A model generated the notes under the pieces. It did no database searches and was not told where the DNA came from. It was given only the letters and a program-made list of their open reading frames with translations. Positions 51,113-61,106 of a DNA stretch of 64,000 nt are shown here, piece after piece. A program made the position numbers and the translations under genes. The stretch's first letter is position 1, and every line of letters begins with the position of its first letter. Origin of the DNA: Holacanthus passer (lineage: Eukaryota > Chordata > Actinopteri > Pomacanthidae); contig JAFREQ010000012.1 of the NCBI GenBank assembly GCA_025331565.1, positions 11,274,501 to 11,338,500 on the forward strand, written 5' to 3'.

Positions 51113-51690
51113 AGTGGTGGAGGAAATATCTAGATCCTTCACTTAAATAAAAGTACTAATACAACACTGTTACAAAAAATCTTACTTAAGTAAAAGTATG
51201 TAAATACAATCAGGAAAACGTACAAACTATTAAAAGTGCAAGTACTTAATACAGAAAAATGTTCCCTGTGACTATTATACTATTATTTATTATATCATTA
51301 GGTTATCATTACTTATGCATGAATGTAAATTTTACTGCTGTAGTTGCTAATGCTAATGAATATTTCCAGTAAGGCTTATTCTACTGATTGTTTTCTCCGT
51401 TAATTGATTGATTGTTTGGTTTGTGAAATGTCGTCACAGTTTTCCAAAGTGACACCTTCACAATGCTTATTTTGTCCAACCAATAGTACAAACCTCCAAA
51501 TTATCAAAAATAAATTAAAAGTAAGGAAAAGTCATTATTATACTTTGCTGCACTTGTATAATACTGTTGAGTAGTTTAATTCATTACAAAACATGATATT
51601 TTACAAGCTCTTCAGATGTTTTGTTTGTGGAAATCTGAAGTAACTAAAGCTATCAGATAAATGTAGAGGACTATTCCTTCCACTGTGTTT
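51113..51690. repeat. teleost 'GTGGTGGAGGAAATATCTAG' repeat, probably interrupted
   Basis: The 5' part (51113-51290) has TAAATAAAAGTACTAATACA and CTTACTTAAGTAAAAGTATG. The distal part (51600-51680) has GAAGTAACTAAAGCTATCAG. A fragment of the GATTGATTGTTT family sits between them, suggesting nested insertion. Confidence 0.5.
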
Positions 51691-53234
51691 AATAACTGAC
51701 TGACTGAACAGTAGACTATAAAAATAATGATTATTTTGTCATATGGAACTGTGACATAGAACGTGTTATGGACAGTGTTAAGAGGTTCAGTGCATGAGCA
51801 AACGAATGTAACCTGACATAGCTGAGCCGACAGAGGGGTCTCTCAGGGTTTCTGCTCCCATTCTGTTGTCTCAACAAACAAGTTTCCAAGGCAGCTGCTC
51901 TGGGAAAATAAAAGGCCCGAATAAATGGCGCAGATACTTGAGGAGAGCCGATAAGTATCGCAGCAGTGTGGTGTGAGGCCTTGCTGTGGGATTTCCAGAG
52001 TGTATTGGAAACTACCAGGAGGCAGCACAAGATGGCTAATGATGATGAACGCCTGTAGCGATGTTGTTGGAGTAACTGTAGAAGCTGGTAAATTTCCCAT
52101 CTGACACAGATGTCACACCTCAGTGCTCGCACTATGCACCTACACTGACCTACACGCAAAGACAAACAGATAGACAGACAGAAAGACAGTAAGACACACA
52201 CATATATCTAACGAAGGACAACACCAATTAGGACTTCTGTTGCATTAACCTAATTACTGGGTGAGTGAGAGCAGGCACCCAAAGCCTGGATTCAGTTTCT
52301 CTGCCATGTAAGCACACACACACACATGCACACACAACTCTTTCCTACATACAAGTGAGCATCTGTCATCAGCTGTTCATTATTATTTCATGGGTTACTA
52401 TAATTGTCCCAACACCTTCCTAACACCCTCTACAAGACAAACAGCCACTCGGGAGCAGGCGGACCAGTGTCTGACTGTGTTTGTAGCCGTACAGGCCATA
52501 CATCAAAACGCCGGACGGGCCACCATCCATTAGCGTCTCTTCCGAGCGTAATGAGATGAACATGAAACCAAGGAGGCCTCGGTCAGAACTGGAGACATCG
52601 GGGCCACAGAATTACAAATGGGTAGAAAGGAACATGCCGTGGGGTTTGTCTGATAAGAGCAGGAGGTGGCCCGACTGGGAGCGTGTGCAGAGTGCACATC
52701 TCCTGCAGCCTCTCAGCAGTCACACGCAGTCCATTCAGATTGAGCGAGTGGAGATGGTGATTATAATGACTCAAGTGTACTGAATGTCTGTGTGAGACCC
52801 AGTGCTTTGTTTTAGTTGCATTTCTGGTACTTTTGTGGCATTTCGTGGAATTCCCACAAACACGTCAGTTTGGTGATTCACAACCATTTTGTCTTGGGGC
52901 ATTTTAAAATAGAAATGACTACTCGCGATCCATCGCCCCCCCATTTGGATATGGATTATAACTAGGTTAATACTTTTTCCACTAAAGAGGCCAAAAGTTG
53001 TGAAACTATTCTCAGGTGACAAGGATTAGAGGAACACCTTAAAAAAAAAAATAGAATAGAATTTTCTGGGGTTTTTTTTTTCAATCTCTCAGACAGATCT
53101 TGTGACCCCTGAAGAGATCCTGATCCACAGTTTGGAAACTAGAGTACTGGCTGTTTTTACATTTGATTAATCAATTGTTTCATGTTAATAATGTAAAATG
53201 CTATGTAATATCAAATTAGGGAATTTGATACCTG

Positions 53235-53590
53235 GCAGAATTCAAGACCACAAAACGACCACTTTATTGTCTCTATAGTTTATTTTAACATACTGTTATT
53301 TCTTTCATCTATTTGTCATGTTTTGTGTGCAAATTTTCATAATGCAGCTTCGACCAATTATCTCTTGCAAACTTAGCTGGTTAAAGAAAGGAAAAATAAA
53401 CATCAATATTATATCATTTGCAGAATTTAAGACCACTAAATGACCCCTTTGTTGTCTCAACATTATTTTAACATACTTTGTGTTATTTATCAGTTTGCCT
53501 CATTTTGTGCAACCTTTCATGCCTGGCCAGGTATCCTTTGCAAACTCGGTTAGTTAAAGAAAGGAAAAATAATTATGAATATTATGTCAT
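53235..53590. repeat. 185-bp tandem duplication
   Basis: Unit 1 starts at 53235 and unit 2 at 53420. Both contain GCAGAATT-AAGACCAC, TTGTCTC, TTATTTTAACATACT, TCATTTTGTG/CATGTTTTGTG, TTGCAAACT-GG-TAGTTAAAG/TGGTTAAAG, AAGGAAAAATAA and a closing AATATTAT-TCAT. Substitutions are numerous, so the event is old. Confidence 0.8.
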
Positions 53591-53934
53591 GCAGATGTGT
53601 GAGCTCTCATGCATGCATCACACTGTATTTGCATGGCACCTCCCAGATTAATCAAACAAAGCCTGTCTATTATGCAGACGTGGTGACAGGTCCCTTCATA
53701 CTCAGTGTTGCAACTGGCTTGAAGGCTTGACAAGTACAAACCAGTCTACAGGTAAGTCAGGTAGGACGACCCAACCCAACCAACCAGAACCCCTCAACAG
53801 ACAGATGTGCACAAATCTGTCAGTCATATCACAGAGTTTACGTTTTCACCAGACTGACCGCAGACCACACAGGGGCAGCGATCTGCACCTGACAGCACCT
53901 GAGCATTGATTAACCCGGCTGACCAATCAGCTCC

Positions 53935-54065
53935 GCCCTGGTCACGTCGCGCGCGCCAGGTGTGGCTGACTCACTTCCTCCATCAGCGCTGCGCCCGTCA
54001 TCGCCCAGGTCTCCTCCAACCACACCGGGTCGGAGGAGTCTTATCGTTATTAATAATTGAGGTTG
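53935..54065. promoter_or_regulatory. candidate cis-regulatory cluster (AP-1/ETS, E-box, RUNX)
   Basis: A GC-rich island in AT-rich surroundings. TGACTCA (53967-53973) abuts ACTTCC (53973-53978), a composite AP-1/ETS arrangement. CAGGTG and an AACCACA RUNX core (54018-54024) are nearby. The minus-strand GTGAGTCA could also be a splice donor, so an untranslated S100 exon is an alternative reading. Confidence 0.35.
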
Positions 54066-55024
54066 ATCAGAGGCAAAATCAGATGATCACAGTGTAACGT
54101 GTGCCAGAAGACGCCCTGAGTAATGGGAGATGTCAGGGTCCCACATTTACATTTAGCCCGAACTAATCCTGACAATTTGTAGAGGAGAGCAGAGGCAGGA
54201 CTGACACACAGCAGATAAATAAGTAAACGTGAGTCCAGACTCCTGTTTCTCTGGAAGTGTAAAGGGATTGGGGTTCAGTTACCAACAAGGAGAACCTGAT
54301 CCCTGTGGCCACCAAGCTGGGGAGCGACAACAGAGACGCCCGAGAATTATGCAAAATTCATGACACAGTGTAGGAAAATAAACTAACATTTTGCCAAGAT
54401 GATGAAAAGTGTTGCGGCAAACTAAGCAATAAAATTCCTCGATGAGTGAATAAAGCAGACTCACCGTCAGGACAGAAAAAAAAACAAGCTGTTGGACCAG
54501 GAGCTGCTTCTCTCTCTCTCACAGATCCTCCTCTTCTGTCTTGAGCAAGATTAAGCAGCAACACATATCTTTTCCGTGATTTAACTTCTCACTCCAGCCA
54601 ACTTTTTTTTTTCATTGTCATAAAGGGCGTGTGCCTGGAGAGGGAGAGAGGGGAGAGAGAGAGAGAGGAGGAGGAATGTGGAGAGAGGCGCAGCTTGAGC
54701 AACACAGCAGCTCTTCTGGAACAAACATTTCCCTTGTTCAACACAACAGAGCAAGTCTTTATAAAGTGCTTCAGTAAATATTTTCTGTTTTTGTTTCTTT
54801 CTGCTCTTTTGCTTCGTCTTTGCATTTTTTTCCCATGACACACTTTCTCTTAAACATGTATGAACAAGGGCATGTGTGAGTGTGCATGTTCAAAGCTTTC
54901 CCAACAGACAGATATACTCGAGCCACACCCTGAAACTTCACCCACTTGTGCAAAGAGTGTAAAGATAGTGTTCACCAGAAAGGAAACTTAGCAACAAACT
55001 AAATTATGAAGCTCGCATGTTTTT

Positions 55025-55049
55025 TTTATTGTATTTCTTCATATTTATT
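55025..55049 (-). terminator. polyadenylation signals of the third S100 gene
   Basis: Two TTTATT hexamers (55025-55030 and 55044-55049; AATAAA on the minus strand) about 460-480 bases beyond the stop codon. Confidence 0.5.
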
Positions 55050-55507
55050 TCCAGCTTTAAACACAAAATCTAACAGTCTGCACCACACCTTTGTTTGTCT
55101 CCTGGATGGATCAGCGTAAGGTGTGTTTTCCAAGAAGTAGACGAGCCAAGAATACAAAGTGCTAACACACATTCTCAGTTTTCTCATTCTCATTCTGTAA
55201 CTCCCTCTTAGACCTGTAAGCACAAGCAGCTGTGTGTGTGTGTGCTGGGAAACAGCTAGGACTGGTTCTAATATTGCTGAAATTGTTGAATAGTATTCTG
55301 TGACAGAGTCTGTGCCAGTTTGGCAGTTGCGAGTGAGAGGACAGGGTGAGAAGAAATGCAGACGGCTGATAAAAACACAACATTCTACAGTTGAAATAGA
55401 TGTGAGGGTGTTTTCCTTTTGGCTGTTTTCCCGTTTTCTCCAACTGTAATGGCTCACAGACAAGTCAGTAACACACATGCAACTGTAACAGAGTATCTGA
55501 GGACGCT

Positions 55508-56962
55508 CTATTGGCTGAACCCCCCATGTTTGCTCGCAAGATGCCCAATCAGCTGCCAGAACTCCAGGAAGTTGAGCTCTCCATCATTGTTCTGGTCCAA
55601 TGAGCTCATAAGCTGGTCGATGGCAGTGGGGTCATCCGCATTCTGCAGGAAAACAGGAAGATACCACATCAAATACCAAAAAAACACAATAGAAAGAGTC
55701 AGTGTGGACCAACTTTAATGTTATTGGTTGTGTGTGTGGGGGGAGATGAGACAGAGGCAAGCTGACACCACTGGCACGTACACCAGTTAAATAATTCATG
55801 CAACATCAGCAGAGGTGGTTTGGCCATGGCACAAGGGTCTGTGCCTCTGTCGCCATCTAGTGGTGACTGTGATTATTTCAACTGTTAATGCAGGCAGAAA
55901 CACATGGAATTTTCCACACTTGGAAAAGGCAGCCCTGGTACTTTTTGTTGGGCCTGAGGCCGACTACTACTTTCTGACTTTCTGACATTGTCTTTGGTCA
56001 AGCCATGCAGAGTGCCAACAACGCAATCACTCATAGACAAGACTAGAGTGAAGCTTTCAAGTCTCTCTTTATGACAAACTCGTTTTTTTTTTTTTTAGTG
56101 TGACGCAGTGAAATATTAGAGTTATATCCTGTCCCAACATGAGATACAACAACTCATTTCTGCTCAAGATCACAGGCAGAAGTGTAAAGAGTAAAATATT
56201 ATGAAATAATCTTTCCAAGTACTGTTGTTTCACTCAAAGGCTCAGCAAGACCACATGCATTTAAAGCGCCCATGTGAAAGAACGGAAGTAGCCTTTTGAA
56301 GACAAGTATGACTAACAGTTAATTATATGGTCAGAGCAAAAAGGGCCAATGTGGCATCCAGATGATACCCATTTCAATATGAATCTGCCCTTATGAGAAA
56401 GCTTTTTTTTGCCTGGCAAACAAAGAGGTTCAGAGCAAACTTGGAATAATCGCCCTGATTGTCCTCTATTGGTTTGACTCCTCTTTCAAACAGGTAGTTG
56501 AGTACAGTACTTTATCACAAAACTACAAATAAGGCTGGTGATATTTTATGTTTTGTCATTATCCACTAATACAATGAAAAACAAAAAACAAGGCGTTGTT
56601 TGTTTCTAAATACTTTCCAAACTTTCCCAGCCTGTTGCTGGCTCTCAGCCACAAACCCATTCGTTCCTAATAAAGATGAAGATCTTCAGGCCCTGATAAA
56701 GACTTTTCCTCTGAAAAAAGCTAAGTGATGTCCTAAAGCAGTTTGACACTGTAGCTTTTAGCAGATATTACTCAAAAAGGAGTAAATTAAACTACACAAA
56801 TACCCCTACACTAATGCATCGCTGCATCTTTACCTTGACAAAGCTAGGGAGCTCTGATGTGACCAGTCTGTGGAACTCATCTCTGCTCAGTGTGTCAGAC
56901 GAACCTTCACTGCCAGCGTACGTCTTGAACTGGGACACCAGCACACCAATAGCCAACTCCAT
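55508..56962 (-). CDS. S100-like EF-hand protein, A11/A13/A14-type
   Basis: Coding exons 56834-56962 and 55508-55642 join in frame (GTAAAG donor, CCTGCAG acceptor) to an 87-aa protein. The N-terminal S100 loop is present (YAGSEGSSDTLSRDEFHRL). The C-terminal EF hand DQNNDGELNFLE keeps ligands at 1, 3, 5 and 12, then FWQLIGHLASKHG, close to the EYWRLIGEL-type ending of S100A13/A14/A16. The protein ends GGFSQ without a long tail. It is short at the N terminus, starting directly at helix I (MELAIGVLVSQF). It is in the same orientation as the other two S100 genes and just upstream of pbxip1, consistent with tandem duplication. The intron is 1.19 kb and carries a CTCF-like motif. Confidence 0.88.
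55851..55863 (-). promoter_or_regulatory. candidate CTCF site, reverse
   Basis: The minus strand reads CCACTAGATGGCG, a full match to the CTCF core CCASYAGRKGGCR, in the intron of the third S100 gene. Confidence 0.45.
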
Positions 56963-57162
56963 GGCAAGTAAAAGAAGCTCACACAGGAAGGATCTTTGGC
57001 GAGTATTTCAGGAGAGATAAAAATGAGAAATGTTATTGATTATAACAGAAAATAATTTCCAAAATACAGTGAATTATGATACAGATAAAGCTCAAGCTAG
57101 GAAAAACAGAAGAACAGCACTTTTTACTTGATCTGATCTGGCGACACCAATCAGAGACTTAC

Positions 57163-57230
57163 CAAGTCAGGTGTGTGTGTGGGTAAGTTGTGAGGTCTGT
57201 CTGTCCTGGTCTTTTTCTAACCAACCTCTC
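57163..57230 (-). other. possible untranslated first exon of the third S100 gene
   Basis: On the minus strand, CTGACTTG is followed by a consensus donor GTAAGTC ending an exon at 57163, about 200 bases upstream of the coding exon. The 5' end is a guess; no clear TATA box. Confidence 0.35.
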
Positions 57231-57986
57231 CTAGTAAAGAAGATAAATCATTGACTCAATCATTGAAATGTAAACCATATTTCCCAAACACCACTGACCT
57301 TTTTCCATTACGTGATTACATTCTCAGATGCAATTTTAGCATGTAACCAGTCTCTGGAAGGAGTTATGGATTAATGGATGAATCACCTCGTTCAGGAAAA
57401 CCCCAAACTAACTCAGACTGGCAATCAGAGTTAGGAAGGATTACACATATTACAAACTGTTAAATGTTTTGCTCAGTTCATGAAAATGCATGGACAATAG
57501 CCTCATATTTTCCTTTGCTATGTATGAGTGTGAAACTGTGGGCGAAATGCTGTAGAGGGCAAAAAAGAAAGCAGTAAATCAGGTATAATTATACAGTCTG
57601 TGTTGCACAAACTTTTGAGAATGAGGCACTTGGGTTTCACCTCAAAGAAGTCATATTATTTAAGCCAAACCTCTGACAGGATGTGCACAATTGGCATATT
57701 AGGGAGGCAGTTAGCGCTAACAAGCACAACGGCTTTATCATCCAAATATCCCCACACCTAGTTTGCTTGTCTCGGCTGCATGATGCACACAAACACACAC
57801 ATCTATATCCCCATACACCTGAAACAGCAGTCTGCAGCTCTTCTCCTTCCATTCCCTCGGCCATCATTGAGGAAGCAGAGTGCAGCTACTAACACATAAT
57901 GAATGGCTTACAGAGAGGATTGAGAAATCATACACAGCGGTATAAAAGCATCAGGGTTTTCCATGGGGCAATGCTGCGAGATGACT

Positions 57987-58175
57987 TACGATTAATGTCT
58001 TGTGATTGATGCTTAGCCGTAGGTGTATTTGTATCCAAAGATTTGTTGGTCTGTATTTCAAAACATGATTCATACTTCTTGAATTCCTTGATTGCCTTTT
58101 CTACCCATTCATCCAGCATTTGGCCATGAAAGTAAATACATTTCTGCTTTAAATGTTTCATGCAAAAAGTGTGGT
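57987..58175 (-). pseudogene. unassigned candidate exon or decayed coding fragment
   Basis: On the minus strand a frame without stops runs from a possible acceptor (GTAAATCAG) through SSYHTFCMKHLKQKC, GQMLDEWVEKAIKEFKKY and SCFEIQTNKSLDTNT to a consensus donor GTAAGTC after GACATTAATC. Composition is protein-like (Lys/Glu, Cys/His), unlike neighbouring random frames. An overlapping upstream frame (58109-58294) also looks protein-like, hinting at a frameshifted relic. No family recognised. Confidence 0.2.
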
Positions 58176-59946
58176 AGGAACTGATTTACAGTGTCTCCTT
58201 TCACAGACTTTATTAGGCAGTTATTTATAAGTGAAGTGTAAACCTGCATGAGACGTTGCTTTTCCACAGAGGCAGCAGTATAGATTATATGCATGTTTCT
58301 GTTTTTGTGTGTGTGTGTGTGGCATAACGCCTAAAGCGCCATTTTCACAACATTATTAGTAGCAATGGAAGGTGGAATGGCACTTTGCTTTGTTTTGAGT
58401 GGCTAAGTATGAATACTTCTCACATGCTGAGATTCACTGTTATTTTTTAGATCTTATAGGGTTATGCAGTGTTTATGTAAAAAGTTTAAATATTTATCCA
58501 GGCTAGTGACTCTTGTTTCTCCAAAAAAGGCACAATGATTGACTGACATAACAGACTCAGTGACTGAATAACATGAAGTCATGATAGTCGATCTCACCCT
58601 CTGCCTTCTTTCTTTTCCCCTGCTACCATCAGCCAAGTTATTGTTCCATCCATCCAGACATAGGGAATATAAAAAGGAAAGGGCAGCAGGAAATGCATCC
58701 CTGAGGACAGAAAGCAGATGAAGTTAACATCAACCTGGCAAAGGTGGAAAGAGTTCTCTAAGATGGCACACGCAATAATACATCACTCATATTGTATCTG
58801 TCAGTAAACAAGTAGCAACTTTTTATAGATTCACTGAATTTCAACAGAAATTAGTGGGACAATTGTTCAAACAACCATAAACATTAACATTCAATAAAAC
58901 CAAAGACCTCACCTTCTTTCTAACCTCGCAGAATCATCAGGACTTATAAATCCAACAGGATCAAAATCAGACATAGCACTAAGACCTGAAATCACTGTGT
59001 CTAATAAAATGTTTGCAGGTGGCTTTCTTTGAACATAACAAAACAGCTAGAAAAGAAGTGAGTGAAAAAAAGAGAAAATCAACTTATTTCATCGCAGGGA
59101 TGCAGCAAATTTATTATTCTGCTCTTATGACAGTAACAGGGGCAAATATGAACATCCTAATCATACAAAGTTCTCTACGCTAGGTATGAGGTTCTGCATC
59201 TACAATCTCTGAAACATCTATGTGGCAGTAGGCCATTCAATCGGCCATGTTTCATAAGTTAGCATGTAAACAGATAAGAAAGAAAGCATTTTTTTTGGTA
59301 AACTATTTGCCATGACCAACCTAATCAGTAAAAACAATTGTTACATTCATGATAAAACAATTAAAGACATTTTAGTGCACGTGAGTTCCATACCTGAAAA
59401 GAAACATACATGCTCAACATGTCGATATCTTATGTGCCAACCAATTGTCTGTTTATGTATAATGTGTCAACCTCTACAAAATAAGTTAATTATATATTTT
59501 TGTATTTCATCATTGTTCTTAAACACATTTATTGCAATATGTACAAACATTCAAAACAAAATCAATGCAGACTTCTCTAATTTCACATAAAATATTCACT
59601 AAACTTTTTTTTTTCAGCAGGTCACGTTCACTCCATCCTTTATTACTCTTTGTTAATGATCTAAAGATAATCTGACATTAAAAGTCAGGCTAAAGCAGTT
59701 AATACATAAAGATGGAGTACTGTAGGTAGGACTTCAACAGTGCACAGTGCCGTTTTCGGAGAAAGAGGTGTAATGTGTGACTAAGACTATACAGTATCTA
59801 TTCCTGGATGAGAGTCAAAGCAGAGTAACATCCAACTCAGTCTAACAGGTTTAATCGCCCCTATGGTAAGGTTGTACTGATGTACTGAAAGACTGATGTG
59901 TGTGCATGTGCATAGATAAAACACAAAACAACCCACAACAGTGAAA

Positions 59947-60915
59947 TTAAAGAGGCCATATTATGCTTTTGGGGTTTCCCCTTTCCTTTAGTGTCTGCAA
60001 AGTTACAAAACCCAAAATCCACACCAAAGTGAGTTATTCTTTTCTTCAGAAAACACTTCTGAACTGCCTGAAAGGCCTCCATTGTAGCCCTGCCTTTTCT
60101 TGTGTTACTTGTCTGCGTCACTATGTAACACATTCCCATAATTCCCACCTAGCTGTTGGTTTGGCACTCCCTCACACAAAGCTAGGTAGAGCTGAGGCTG
60201 GAAAGAGTTTAATACAGACTTCAGGAACACAAAGATGTGGAAGGTATGAGCAAAGCATGCCAATTTCTGTTATTGGCCCCAAGAACAAAAAGTCTTAATT
60301 TAATCCCACCATTTTAGGATGTTAAGACCCAGTGGATTAACTGTATTTTTGATGGAAATGTGACAGAAATGTCCCCACAATGACTGGAATACCTTAAGTG
60401 TGTGTGTGTACTTTACTACAGACTGCTTTCTCAACGAGGGCCAGCTGTCTGTGACCAGATGTCAAACTTAGGAGCTCTAGGTTTTGCCATATAGTATGTT
60501 GTTTTACTGTTTATTTTGTTTGTTAGCCTGTTGAACTTGGTGTTAGCATGTTGCGTGGCTAATGTGGCTGAGGGACAGTCAAGAGATACTGTCTGAAGCC
60601 ACATTTATTTACTTGCCAACATTGTGTAACTTTGATTAGCACCCAGCAGTTAACTTGCTCAGATCATAAAGCTGTAATGTTAGTGGTCATCAACACGGTG
60701 GTTAAATTGTTAGAACAATCAGAGCAGACTGGGCTTTTCAATAAAGAGACAGGATCCAAATCAGAGCGTTTCAGGCAGAGGGTGAATAGGGGTGCAGCAG
60801 CAATGTACAATATGAGAGAAATAATGTGTTTTCTGAACATTAAAGCATGTAAACCTCTAACAGACCCCTAAATAAAAAGTATGAACCTGAAAATGAGCAT
60901 AATAGGGCCTCTTAA
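59947..60915. mobile_element. MITE-like DNA transposon with TTAA flanks
   Basis: The left end after TTAA reads AGAGGCCATATTATGCTTTT. The right end, read on the minus strand after TTAA, is GAGGCCCTATTATGCTCATT, giving imperfect terminal inverted repeats of about 20 bp. TTAA occurs at both junctions, as in piggyBac-type insertions. The interior (phrases such as CTGAACTGCCTGAAAGGCCT and ATGTAACACATTCCC) matches a repeat common in fish genomes, from memory. No transposase frame; 111- and 79-codon frames inside are accidental. Confidence 0.65.
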
Positions 60916-61106
60916 AAATATAAGTTGAACTTCAACAGATGCACAGCAGGTGGAAGGGATAAAATAAGATCCTGTAAAAAGCATGACAGGGTGATAAATG
61001 TATATTTGTAAGCCTTTGTGGTCCAATATAAAGTGTTCCCTTTGAATAACCCCTCATCCTTCACGACTGCTCGTACTTTTACAGATCCATCAATTCTATC
61101 ACATCA

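Larger units (their letters stand above)
48650..55020. other. intergenic interval between second and third S100 genes, repeat-rich
   Basis: No protein-coding exon recognised over 6.3 kb. It includes local duplications (50398-50850, 53235-53590), a fish repeat (51113-51690), a GC-rich transcription-factor motif cluster (53935-54065) and purine-rich runs near 54640-54690. The unplaced first exon of the second S100 gene should lie in its left part. Confidence 0.45.
57240..61090. other. interval between third S100 gene and pbxip1, mostly non-coding
   Basis: AT-rich sequence containing the weak candidate exon near 58 kb and a 970-bp TTAA-flanked element (59947-60915). Otherwise no recognisable genes; the pbxip1 polyadenylation site must lie here, but no convincing signal was found close to the stop codon. 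Confidence 0.4.

Noticed and set aside
59963..60871. Frames of 111 and 79 codons
   Set aside because: Both lie inside the TTAA-flanked repeat element and match no protein family.
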